Below, piece after piece: positions 33,940-43,699 of a stretch of 64,000 nt of DNA. Made by a program: the position numbers and the translations under genes. The DNA comes from Spodoptera frugiperda (taxonomy: Eukaryota > Arthropoda > Insecta > Lepidoptera > Noctuidae): positions 10,732,001 to 10,796,000 of the forward strand of contig NC_064214.1 in the NCBI RefSeq assembly GCF_023101765.2. Reading direction: 5' to 3'. Position 1 is the first letter of the stretch; each line of letters starts with the position of its first letter. The notes under the pieces are model-generated. The model was given only the letters and a program-made list of their open reading frames with translations, was not told where the DNA came from and did no database searches.

Positions 33940-35130
33940 ATTTAGATAACGCAACAAATAAAACCATAACCAAAATTAAATAAATACATATAGGCATATC
34001 ACATTACAAAATGAGTGTAACTGCAATAGGTACTCTATCTATTCCTGATTCATAACATCATAAAATAGTAGGTATTGATATTTTCTACACAGTATCAATT
34101 CGAAGATACTACAGATAATAATAGTACTACTAGACAATAAGATGGCTTGCAATTATGCAATATTTACAAATATACTATTCAAAACTAATACATACATATG
34201 TAGATCTATCAGCAACAAAAGAGACAGTACAGAAAAAAATAAAAGCTTACAATGTATCAAACGATCAAACAGGAGGCGTCCATGTCCCGGTGACCGCTAA
34301 AAGTTCCCTACGCATGCCGTATCGAAAAAAAAAACATACAAAACGTCTTTTTTACCCTTAGGGAACCGAACAGCTGCGCTTTTGTATAACAATGATACAG
34401 CCGTGTTATTTCCACCAACCCGGGGCAATCGACACACTGGGCTGCTACCCGGCCCACTGAAAATGCCCGTGCAATATTCCTCACTACTGCAAACAATACA
34501 CCAACCGAAATTGGCCGGGTTATAAACGATTGCGCACTGCATACACGATGCCCTTTGTTAAAAGTCACGCTTCATTTGGCCCGAAATTGTGTCCTTTTTG
34601 TTACTCCGAACATCGTGATGAGTGTAAAAATTGTTTGCATTGTCGCAGGTTTATTTTCGTTTCAATATTAAAATTTTTCATGGCTGTCTTATTTAAATAA
34701 ACATGCATTATTATTTTTGAGTAAAATTGCGTCATCGCCATTTTGGAAACGCAAAAAAAAAGAAAGAAGTTTTATACAATAGAGGTTTTATGTAGCGTCG
34801 ACGGCTGTGACAATTTCGTTTGTGTTCCATTTTCGAGTTGGGGGATGCGATTGGTTGGCGTTTGGTGACAAATGGGCGACAAAGTGTCGCGCCAGCCAAT
34901 GGGAGCTTGGGTAGGATTGCGACGACTGCTGTCGACCGGAATAATGTGATATGAATAGCCGTGGATGTCATTACAACTCGGTGACAGTTTTTATGTAGTT
35001 ACAGATGCTATTATGTCTTTATGTAGACGTAGTATGTAATTTATTGTACAATTACTCGTAATGTTTATTTACAGTAACAGAGTAGGTGTGTTTTAACAAA
35101 TGTGTGTGAAAAATATATTGTGTGTATTAT
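33940..35130. other. Skew-switch unit 31 with long GC-rich core
   Basis: A/C-rich 33950-34280; an exceptional GC-richer core 34260-34960; G/T-rich 34975-35130. The core has GCCATTTT (34737-34744), GCGACAAAGTGTCGCGCC, and ATTGG/CCAAT words at about 34850 and 34896. Frames on both strands overlap at 34155-34568 without a known domain. This is the most promoter-like sequence in the window. Confidence 0.5.
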
Positions 35131-35499
35131 GATGAAAATTTTGCCAATCATTATCTGATAATTTGATCTAAATAATGAATCAGAAAGATTGTACAAAATA
35201 TATTTTTTATTTAAAAGAGTAACGATAGAGTTTCTTCTTCGTTCTTCTCCATTCGAAATTACACTTCCAAACGAGCACCTAGCTTCACTGACAGGCAGAC
35301 TGACTGAAAAATTCAATTTGGCGTTTCAAAAGTAATTAATTAGTTTAGGATTAATTGAAATAAATTCATTTAATTTGACTTTGTCTGATCCTACATCCTT
35401 TTATTCCGTCACTATTAAGGCAGTGCCTGCCTATCTATCCACCTACAATATGAATAATTTGTTTAACCAATCTTTTCTTTAAAATATTTATTTTTGGAC

Positions 35500-35830
35500 A
35501 TAATATGTCAATTATTTTATCCAAAAATCATAATCACATAACCTAGCGTGTCCCTCGTAGTAACACGACTACGATTACAGATCTTTATGTAGAACATTAC
35601 ACGGTAAAAACAGTTTCGTTCGCCCATAAACCCGACACTGTGTCGATGATCGTTTAGATAAGGCTTGGCACTCAATTTCGTCAACTTGTGGGTCAGAGGT
35701 GATTATAGAACAAGGGTTGTAATGGGGTGCTATTTATTTTATACATATTGTTACTTGGTGTAATAGGAAATAATTGAGAATGTTAGGTCGATGGAATCGA
35801 AGGAATGTATTTGGGTTAAAACCTATTTTT
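35500..35830. other. Skew-switch unit 32
   Basis: A/C-leaning 35515-35640, core 35580-35690 (CGACACTGTGTCG), G/T-rich 35690-35830. Confidence 0.45.
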
Positions 35831-36109
35831 ACTAGGTATGTGGTTATCGATTGGACTTTTAGAAAGTATTTCTGCGTTTCTGCATTAGATTCTTCGATCA
35901 AATAAAATATGTAGAATTTCAATTAATTTTTAATTTCTTAATAGAGTACTGAAGTCTCCTGATTTGAACAGACACTTATAAGGAAACTTGGTGCAATCAA
36001 TACATGTTATAACCGATAGAAAGTATTTTATTTAGATTATATAAAACCATTTACTAGTTAAGTGTATTATGAAAAAACTATTGTACAAAGTAAAATATTA
36101 GAATATATC

Positions 36110-36600
36110 TACAAGACTGCTCAAACAGAACAATATAAAATAAAAATATAAAGATTAATAGACACAAATTAGCAGCAATCAAAACAAAAAGAAAATATCA
36201 CAGCAATCACTCAAAAAACATTCAATTTAAATAATTACCCCCAAACCTACTTTTACCCTTATCAGTTACAAGTTACCCTTACCCTAGTAACACCGTGTTG
36301 TTCCACAATTACCCATAAAGATTCCTTCTTCGATACGGCGTTGTCATTTGTTATTTTTTTTTTTACTTGTTGACATGAAAAACGTGTTGATTGCAGTCAT
36401 TACGCCGATCGTGTACGATAGCGCGCCGGCACTTAAATCATATTTTGTAAATATGGTAAATTATTACCTACCTATAATATGTTATTTTTGAATTATGATA
36501 TTTTTGTGGTAATGTGATTTTTGTACTTATTCATTTTTAGTGTTGAATATTGTATTGACTATATGTAGTGTTTTTGTAGATTATTTCTCGAGGCTAGTAT
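36110..36600. other. Skew-switch unit 33
   Basis: 36121-36180 counts A35 C8 G5 T12 and 36481-36540 counts A13 C2 G10 T35. The core at 36290-36430 has ATAGCGCGCCGGCAC. CCCTTA words repeat at 36255-36290. Confidence 0.65.
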
Positions 36601-36988
36601 AGTTGTATTACATATTATTTATAGTATTTTAGAATAGCTCGATATCTGGGAACAGAGAGTAAAGTTCTCTAACAAAAAGAGGATCCTCCGACCAAGTGAG
36701 GTGATCATGCATATAGCCGGCTTTCTGCCCTACTGTTGTTCGTAGGGATTTTGTATCCATGTTTATTTGGTTGAAAAGGTCATATAAGTATGCCACGTAA
36801 AATTTAGACATCGTCCCTTTTTGCTTGTAAGTCGTCTATGTCAATATCGTCTGTCACTTGTCAAGTGGCGCTACCTTCTGGTTTATTAAAGACTCATATT
36901 TATTTAGTCGTATTTACAGTTTTTATTTTACAATATTTTTTATTATTTTACAAATTTAATATTTTACAAAAATATTGTTATTGTTTAT

Positions 36989-37016
36989 AGAACCATTGCC
37001 GTTTGGCAATGGTTCT
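36989..37016. repeat. Perfect 12-bp hairpin with GTTT loop
   Basis: AGAACCATTGCC and GGCAATGGTTCT close a 4-nt loop, in an AT-rich flank. Confidence 0.9.
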
Positions 37017-37019
37017 GTC

Positions 37020-37300
37020 CATACAACAATTAAAGATTCCCATCACCCAACAATTCAGGCAACAAAAATCGATTTAATAAATATCTACCGACCATGTTAC
37101 CAAAACAGTATGATTTCGTTACAAATACCAATATAGTTAGCAGGCTCTAAACATGTCCAAACATGTATTTCCGTGGGACTGTCGTAAGGGCCAAAAACTG
37201 TGTAAATGTTTGTATACGCGTTACTAGCACTTAGATATACATGATGTTTTATCATTAGCGTTAGGTACGGAGATGGTTTGTTGTGTTGCCATGTGATGGA
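37020..37300. other. Skew-switch unit 34, short
   Basis: A/C-rich 37020-37100 followed by G/T-rich 37170-37300, with a short centre between. Confidence 0.4.
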
Positions 37301-37489
37301 GACTTTAAATCGTATAATTTTTGGGATCATACTGTAGAATATTGCCAAATTAAATTAAATGTTTAATTTATCTTATTGTTTGCTATAGCAATCAGAAATA
37401 TGAGAGCTGAATGATTACTTTGGTTGCTGAATTTAAATCAAAATTTAATGAAGAATTTATTTCAGTTCCAACATTTTTACTTGACGAGG

Positions 37490-37585
37490 CTTACGAACCT
37501 ATTTGACGAGGAATTCTACAAATTTCAAACAATGCTAGAGACTCATATTCTTGTGCAGCACTCCGCGGCTCACGACGCGGCGTTA
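37490..37585 (+). mobile_element. Dispersed repeat (family K)
   Basis: TTTGACGAGGAATTCTACAA, CAATGCTAGAGACTCATATT, then GTGCAGCACTCCGCGGCTCA. The first part matches 17521-17568, where the same sequence has become an inverted repeat. Class unknown. Confidence 0.65.
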
Positions 37586-38010
37586 ACAATTATAATATAA
37601 ATGAAATAAAATAGTTCAAATTGATTTAAAAACTTCTATTTACGTACCTAGATATTTAGACAACATTCTTTTATTAAAGTACAATCTACTAATTCTACAA
37701 CGAACATCACAGCTGGCAACACAGCGATACAAGACATGGTCTATTTAATTATGACTTCGTGATGAACAAGTTTAGATCATTGGTATTTGTTCAGCGCCAG
37801 TGTCAATCGGTAAGACAATATGCTAACAGCAGCTCATGAGAGAGTTCAAACAAGAACTGTAGATATCTACCTGTGTGTACTCTACATGAGATTCTTTGTT
37901 ATTGAGTTGATTTTGTTACCTTTATCTGTTCCTCAAGTTTGGAAAAATGTTGGTAAAATAAGATAAGACCAGATTAGTACCGTACTTAATAGACTGTTTA
38001 ATAAGTCTTG

Positions 38011-38290
38011 TTTTTTTATGATATAAGCCGGTAGACGATCAGACGGATCACCAGAAGGTAAGCAATCACCGCCGCCCATGGACACTTGAAACACCAGAAA
38101 CACCAGAGGTGTTACAAGTGCGTTGTCGCGCCGACCTTTTGGGGGTTAGAAATTTTAGGATTGTTGGGGAATCAGGGATTAGGAAGGGAAGTAAGTGTGT
38201 TGTGTGAAGGCAAGCGTTATTTTACGTCGGTTTTCTGTGACGCCGTGGTATCACTCCTTGAGCCGCCGAAGTACGGCTCTCTCCCATTAG
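38011..38290 (+). mobile_element. Family B dispersed element
   Basis: T7 with ATGATATAAGCCGG, GATCAGACGGATCACC, CGCCGCCCATGGACA, GGGGGTTAGAAATTTTAGG, TTTTCTGTGACGCCGTGGTA and a CTCTCCCA end. An internal 11-bp duplication (GAAACACCAGA repeated) is private to this copy. The 103-codon frame 38086-38397 runs through it. Confidence 0.8.
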
Positions 38291-38399
38291 GTCATGTTCC
38301 TAAGATCATGTTATTAACAAAATCCATCAAATTCAATACTTTAGTCCTTGAAACGGAGAAAACGAACTTATACTCCTATATTAAAAAAACTACTTGACT

Positions 38400-38960
38400 T
38401 ATTCAGTGCTCAAAATGTTATGTTTACAAGACAAGAATAAAAGACACGACAGCCAATAAATTCACACCAAAAATAAAATATCTATAAAAACATTGGCACT
38501 TGTATTTTGATTACCAACCTGAAGCTCCTTTAAACTTTAAATACACCACATCTCCCTTATATATTAAAATTATACCTAAACGTTACAATTTGTATGGAAG
38601 CCGCAAATACCAACAAACATCGCATTGGTACTTCACACATCTGTCTACATATAATTATCGTAAGTAAATAAATATAGCAAAGTTTATTGTGTCACAAGCT
38701 TATTCTTACAAACCGACCAATTTATGAAGACCTACCACCCCCCTCTGTGTTTCAAACTAAGGAGGAATAGAAGGATTTTTTGTTAGAAGTGTAGAGGTCT
38801 GGTTATGATGGTTGATGTTAGGCCTTGTCATTGCAAAGGCGACATGTGGCACCCATTTGTTTGGATAAATAAAGGCGTATTCACACCGTCGTCGTCAGCC
38901 ATATGCTGTTAAATATTGTAGGTGTCTTGATAATTTTCTGTTATTTTTAGAACAAAATGC
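38400..38960. other. Skew-switch unit 35
   Basis: 38461-38580 counts A49 C26 G6 T39 and 38761-38820 counts A16 C1 G21 T22. The flip falls within CCTACCACCCCCCTCTG at about 38735-38760, one of the sharpest in the window. Confidence 0.65.
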
Positions 38961-39539
38961 ATGAAAGACAGCATATTAAGATAGCCTTTATTGCGAAAAT
39001 TATTTGTTGTATTATCAACTTTATCGTAAAAGTGTAAGTTTGAAAATCAATTGCAGTAGGTAAATTGGTAATTTGAATATACAAACAAATTGACATAAAT
39101 TGAACTTTATTCTTCATTGTTCAAGGTCTTGTTTACTATACAAATAAATGAAATTAAATATCAAGGTAGTACGTACTTATTTAAGAAGTATTTGTATTAT
39201 GTCGTAGCTTTTATGTGTTCTGTGGTGACAGAACAGGGGATAATGAAAGGGATACACCTGTTGTAAGTACATGGTGACGATCGCACGGCCGATTGGTGAC
39301 AATTTTTGTTATTATGTGCATATAAAGTAAAGTAAATGTATTGTGGTAGTATATTATGTACAATATCTTCTTGTAACTCTTTTTGTTTTATTACGCTTGT
39401 GGTGATATTCAAGTTTGTAGTGTTTATAAATAAGAAATAAGTAATTTTAACGTGCAAATGTTTGGAGTCTTTTGCCCTTGAAGCTCAGAACAGTTAAAAT
39501 ATTGATTTTTTTTAATAAATAGAACGAGAGATATGAGAT

Positions 39540-39960
39540 TAAATCTTAATCCAAAAATCCTATCTTGACAATTTACTTTTCATTCGTAACGAATATAATC
39601 AACCACAAAAATAACTCTTTTAAAATTTCCATTTCAAACTACCACTTGCCTAAAACACCTAAATGGCTCCGTAGCTTCACTTATTCAAATACGAAAAAAA
39701 AGCAAATAAAAAATCTAAGTGAACAATGGATAAAATAAAGCATCGGGCACACTGCGATACTTAGCGGCACGCGATTTGTTAATATATTAAAATCGCAGCG
39801 ACAATCGCAGACTGTTTCACGGTGCCGATAGTAATCTAACCGCCCAGTTTAACAGCGGGTTGCATCATAACATAACATCATGGCATCGTGAAACTCTATG
39901 GAAGTGAACTACACCTTATAAAAAGAATAGTCGACTGAAATGTGGGTTTTGTCCAGTGCT
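39540..39960. other. Skew-switch unit 36
   Basis: A/C-rich 39545-39735, core 39740-39890 rich in GCGAC/TCGC words, short G/T-leaning right side 39895-39960. Confidence 0.5.
39793..39860 (+). repeat. Core sequence paired with 40448-40508
   Basis: GCAGCGACAATCGCAGA, CGATAGTAATCTAACCGCCC and AGTTTAAC. It aligns over about 60 bp with the core 650 bp downstream, so the two skew-unit cores are related by descent or strongly constrained. Confidence 0.75.
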
Positions 39961-40249
39961 GATATTAGTCTTAACTTTATCTATACTGACTGAGTACTTG
40001 ATGATATTTATCAATAGAGTACTTCCATGTTATATTACAACAAAACTCATAGGTAATTATTCTGTTTCGTCATTATGTTTTATCTTCAGTTCTTCGTATT
40101 AAAACTTTACATTAGTATAGATATCGTACCTTTACTTAACTGGAAGGTGCTCTACACTATCTTTGACTACACTAACAAACAGCATACTAATATTATTTGA
40201 AAACTGCTCTGTTTGGATGTTTAAGGAACTAGGTTGAAGCCGTGAAGCT

Positions 40250-40640
40250 AGTCACCAATAAATACAACCGAACAAAATACTAAAATATAATTTTAAGCTC
40301 CATCTACATAAAATAGAGTACCAATCCCACAGAATTTGGAAAATGGCAAAGAAAAAAACACGAACAAAAAAATTACTGACCACTTATAAAGAAAACTATA
40401 TTAACCACATTCTACCGTATCCCTTACACAAAACGTTGCGACTCAAAACAGCGACAATCGCGAGTTCACCACGACTGCGATAGAAATCTAACCGCCCAGT
40501 TAAACGCGTATAATAATCGCAGTGTCGGATGTGATGCCAGATATGTATGGAGGGTTCCGAGGATATTAAGTATTATGACCGTGTCCAAGTAGGTGTGTAG
40601 TGTATACAGGTTTTTATAGATATATTTTTTTTAAACTTAC
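40250..40640. other. Skew-switch unit 37
   Basis: A/C-rich 40255-40430 with AAAATGGC at 40340-40347, core 40430-40530, G/T-rich 40535-40640 (GTAGGTGTGTAGTGTA). Confidence 0.55.
40448..40508 (+). repeat. Core sequence paired with 39793-39860
   Basis: ACAGCGACAATCGCGAGTTC, ACTGCGATAGAAATCTAACC and GCCCAGTTAAAC, in the same orientation as its partner. Confidence 0.75.
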
Positions 40641-40650
40641 GTTAGAGTAA

Positions 40651-40736
40651 CTGTCGCACTCAGAGACATTTAATGATTACTCAAACTACTTATTCCATAG
40701 TAATGATTTTGTAACGTAAACTCTGAGTACGGCGGT
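40651..40736. mobile_element. MITE-like element (family L), internally deleted
   Basis: Left end CTGTCGCACTCAGAGACATT and right end CTCTGAGTACGGCGG flank only about 50 bp. It matches both ends of the 25651 copy. Confidence 0.75.
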
Positions 40737-40802
40737 AAGTGTTACAATTTATGTACATATCTAATATACATTTGGTTGTAGTCAAGTTAATAAATATAAA
40801 TA

Positions 40803-40897
40803 CATCTTACTAACATTATAAATGTGTTTGTTTGTTAAATCTGGGTGTCATGAGCAAGTGAACTTGTATGTTTGTAAACGCACCCATGACACAGGAC
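40803..40897 (+). mobile_element. Composite of family F head and family H tail
   Basis: CTTACTAACATTATAAATGT plus TTTGTTTGTT is the start of family F. At about 40838 it changes to CTGGGTGTCATGAGCAAGTG, then GTTTGTAAACGCACCCATGA, the 3' part of the tRNA-SINE family H. Joined by insertion or template switching. Confidence 0.65.
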
Positions 40898-40919
40898 AAT
40901 ATCTTAGTGTGTGGTAACG

Positions 40920-41260
40920 TTTAATAAATATCCTATTCTCATTTGCATCACATAAATATTTTCATGAATTTTCATGAAAAGAAAATTTGGAAAAACACCA
41001 TCGATTTTCCCCCATCACTTTTAAATAAATATCATGTTACAAAATCCCATAAATTTTCTCCCACCGAATTCACCCTTCCACCCCATTCCTTAGCACGCGA
41101 AGGCTCGCACTTTGTATACAACTTCCGGTGGCGGGTTGCTTCCGGTCCGGACAACTTGACCGGAAGTAAGCCGTGCAGGCTCTATGTCACCTTAAGTATG
41201 TGTTGTGATTAGTTAAAATTTATGGTTATTGTAACCACGGCGTGTAATTACGTCTTTATT
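40920..41260. other. Skew-switch unit 38
   Basis: A/C-rich 40980-41090 (CACCCTTCCACCCCATTCC), core 41090-41190 (GGTGGCGGGTTGCTTCCGG), G/T-rich 41190-41260. The 89-codon frame 40943-41212 spans it without a known motif. Confidence 0.5.
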
Positions 41261-41370
41261 TATTAAACCATGTAATATTAATGACCTTTGAAATACAAAT
41301 TAACGAAGGAAATTAAAAGAGGGTTGGAGAAGATAATTGTTTTTTTTTCATGGGACGACTTTAGAACGTT

Positions 41371-41622
41371 CTGCGTCGTTGGTCGAGTGGTCGTAAGTGC
41401 GACTGCCGGTCAAGGGGTCTTGGGTTTGATTCCCGGATCGGGCAATTGGTTACTGGGTTTTTTTCGTATTTTCATAAATTTCTCAGCAGTAGCACGGAGT
41501 CTGGAATTGTGCCCATTACATGGCAATAAGCTCACCCTCTATTACATGGGGCTTATAACTCAAATGGTGAAAAGTGCACCTCTGCCTACCCCTTCGGGGA
41601 TAAAAAGGCGTGGTTGTGTTTA
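41371..41622 (+). mobile_element. tRNA-derived SINE (family D), near full length
   Basis: The pol III box A (TGGTCGAGTGG, 41380-41390) and box B (GGTTTGATTCC, 41423-41433) lie about 33 bp apart. The body has GTAGCACGGAGTCTGGAATT, ATGGCAATAAGCTCACC, TATTACATGGGGCTTATAAC and CTCTGCCTACCCCTTCGGGG, with a GTTGTGTTTATTG end. It is about 250 bp. The head is tRNA-like but would not fold as a functional tRNA because the acceptor ends do not pair. The 113-codon frame 41288-41629 is read through it. Confidence 0.9.
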
Positions 41623-41689
41623 TTGTTAGGTGTTTATTGAGACTGAAACTCTTAAACATTTTGATATTGATAATATTTGATTAATTTCT

Positions 41690-42060
41690 TACTACAGCTT
41701 ATCCATGGCAGTTGCCATTTCCAAAATAAAGATCCTCACGATAAAATCTTCCTAATCCTAATAGCATCCCGTTCTAAATCAAACGAAAACCACATAAAAT
41801 TCACAAAATTATTCTCTCACATCACCAACACTTGGTTCAAGTCTTCGACCTCTACTCATAACATTCGTCTCATCATAAACGTTCACCAACTTATCTATAC
41901 ACACCACAAAAACAAAACACATTTGAATCTCAACTCTAACTTTATAAAAACAAGGCTCATAGTGAAGTTTTCTGACAGCAAAATTTAAGTTGGTACTCTG
42001 ATGACTTTGGTGTTTTTAATATAAACAAATGCTGATCGAAAATAGATATTGTCGTTGTCA
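41690..42060. other. Skew-switch unit 39, long A/C arm
   Basis: A/C-rich for nearly 300 bp (41690-41985), G/T-leaning only to about 42060, where the hAT-like remnant begins. The 103-codon frame 41677-41988 is a by-product. Confidence 0.45.
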
Positions 42061-42150
42061 CTTTAAGGCGTTAAAGTCCAGGGGTTCCCAACCTTTTTTT
42101 GGTCAAGGACCACTTTTATATTTTTATTTGTTAATTTAGGGACCATACTT

Positions 42151-42205
42151 ACATACATAACCTCACGCCTGTCTCCTATGGGGGTAGGCAGAGACAATTC
42201 AATGC
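42151..42205 (+). mobile_element. Family C repeat inside the hAT-like element, with apparent TSD
   Basis: ACATACATAACCTCACGCCT, TCTCCTATGGGGGTAGGCAG. The flanks TAATTTAGGGACCATACTTA (42132-42151) and TAATTTAGGGGCCACTATTA (42206-42225) match at 16 of 20 positions, as expected for a target-site duplication of 14-20 bp. Confidence 0.75.
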
Positions 42206-42344
42206 TAATTTAGGGGCCACTATTACTATATTTTTTCATAACGTCACACTAAGATTTCATGGGGTTGGTTCTCATAAGAATAGTGGATTATTGAAATCAA
42301 TTGCTTCTTGCAAATGTCTCCTTTGACATAAGTTAAATTCGAGC

Positions 42345-42470
42345 TTTTTTGGAATGGGTGGCAAACGAGTAGACGTGTCACTGATGGATGATGGCATGGA
42401 TCACCGCAAGCACCAAAAGAATCACACGAGTGTTGCCGGCCTTTAACCGTAGTACCTATTCTTTGGACTT
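42345..42470 (+). mobile_element. Family B2 fragment inside the hAT-like element
   Basis: GGGTGGCAAACGAGTAGACG, GTGTCACTGATGG, CACACGAGTGTTGCCGGCC, ending near the right terminus of the hAT-like element. Confidence 0.65.
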
Positions 42471-42773
42471 AGGTATTGCCTTATGTTTTTTTTTTTGTTT
42501 TGCGGACTAAGTTTTGAGAACCACTGCGTAAAACAAACGATTGGTAGAACCGTTATGGTTTGAAGGATGCTTCACTTCCATAATACATTAGGATGGACAC
42601 AGATTTGCGATTCTAAGACACTGTTGTTTCTAGTGAAGAGAAAATAGTAGTCAGATCAGTGATATTTGTTTTATTACTGCAGTTTGCTTAGGATTGGTTT
42701 TAGGTTTCCTATTTTGATTGCCATGTCAGGATTATATTTATACGCAAATGTCTTTTAGTAGGGCTGCTGTATG

Positions 42774-42864
42774 CAAGTATGTTGATAGAGGTAAGTAGAT
42801 ATTGAAGACTAATCTAATGTTTTAGTCTTCAATATCTACTTATAAATCTCTGTCAACATACTTG
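42774..42864. repeat. 91-nt long hairpin, precursor-miRNA-sized
   Basis: CAAGTATGTTGATAGAGGTA and the following 17 nt pair with 42824-42864: a perfect inner stem of about 18 bp (AAGTAGATATTGAAGACT), a small asymmetric internal loop, and an outer stem of about 12-13 bp, around a 13-nt loop. Size and shape fit a small-RNA precursor or a foldback transposon. No known miRNA seed was recognised. Confidence 0.85.
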
Positions 42865-42933
42865 TAATGTTTTTGAGTACCATTAGTTTCAACTGTGTAT
42901 TTTTATTAAACGTTGTCTCACTTTAAACTTTTC

Positions 42934-43102
42934 GCCTGTGTCGTGGGTGCGTTTACAAATATACAAGTTCATATACACATCATACACAGTCCCGAAACAA
43001 CAATTTGTATACCACACAAAGAGTTGCTCCGTGCGCGAATGAAACCCGCTGCACGTTGCACGACAGTGGGTTGCCCAGCCACCGCACCGACCGTGAAGTC
43101 TA
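42934..43102 (-). mobile_element. tRNA-derived SINE (family H), most complete copy
   Basis: Reverse order: GTCGTGGGTGCGTTTACAAA, ATACAAGTTCATATACACAT, ACAAAGAGTTGCTCCGTGCG, a box-B complement (GAATGAAACCCGC), then GGTTGCCCAGCCACCGCACC (box-A region). On the minus strand it is tRNA-like head first. The frames 42889-43140 (-) and 42913-43110 (+) lie in it. Confidence 0.85.
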
Positions 43103-43139
43103 TTCATTAGTCTCTTCTCCACAGATATAATAGTTGCCA

Positions 43140-43640
43140 ATGATAGTTTCTCTTAATTTTCGATATTCCACACCATCCAAGTACACCAACTATACAAGCA
43201 GTAGATGAACTGATGATTACTCACAGAAACATCGCGACAATTCCCAGCTCTCTCCGTGACAAAAGTAGGTTTTAATTAGATGCTTATCAGACGACCTCCC
43301 ACGGCGCGCCGACGCAACGACACGACGAATCTTGCGACACTGCATGAGTCAACATCTACGTACGTGTGGGAGGAGCTTTATATGCCGTTGACGGGTGACA
43401 CCGCATCAAACACTAAGTGTGATGATATCATTGTTGAGGGCGGGAAGTGGTCAAAGGCTCTCATGTCCACTTAAGTGACAGTCAAATGTTGATACTTCGA
43501 TTCGATTGTCCACTTTTTGTCGCTGACTTTTTCTATTACACTTTTGTGTCTTTTGTTATTTCTCATAATATTGTAAGAGAGATGAATTATAAGAGAGATA
43601 ATGATATTTTTTTAGTTCAATTATGTTACGTCGCCGTCGC
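43140..43640. other. Skew-switch unit 40
   Basis: A/C-rich 43165-43265, a GC-rich core 43280-43400 (CACGGCGCGCCGACGCAACG, CGACGAATCTTGCGACAC), G/T-rich 43480-43640. Confidence 0.55.
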
Positions 43641-43659
43641 CGTCGCCGTCGTCGTCGCA
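43628..43659 (+). repeat. (GTCGCC)n / (GTC)n microsatellite
   Basis: Three GTCGCC hexamers followed by GTC triplets. The GTCGC word is the one enriched in skew-unit cores. Confidence 0.9.
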
Positions 43660-43699
43660 CGTCAAGTTCTTCATTAATAGCCTTAAATAACAAATATTG

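Larger units (their letters stand above)
42079..42526. mobile_element. hAT-like non-autonomous transposon remnant with nested insertions
   Basis: Left end CAGGGGTTCCCAACC; right end, read on the other strand, CAGTGGTTCTCAAAACTTAG. Both fit the hAT terminal pattern CAGNGGTTCNCAA. The flanking 8-mers (TTAAAGTC and CGTAAAAC) match poorly, so the target duplication has decayed or the ends are slightly off. Family C (42151) and family B2 (42345) elements are nested inside. Confidence 0.65.

Noticed and set aside
34155..34568. Overlapping frames in the GC-richer island as a gene
   Set aside because: They overlap on opposite strands in different phases, with no recognisable protein motif. A regulatory or initiation island explains the composition better.
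36255..36290. CCCTTA repeats considered as telomere-like sequence
   Set aside because: Insect telomeres are TTAGG/CCTAA. Only a few interrupted CCCTTA words occur here.
41371..41445. Possible functional tRNA gene
   Set aside because: Box A and box B are present, but the acceptor stem does not pair and a SINE body follows directly. The same holds for the family H and I heads.
41288..41629. 113-codon frame at 41.3 kb
   Set aside because: It reads through the family D tRNA-SINE, and the sequence shows pol III boxes, not codon structure.
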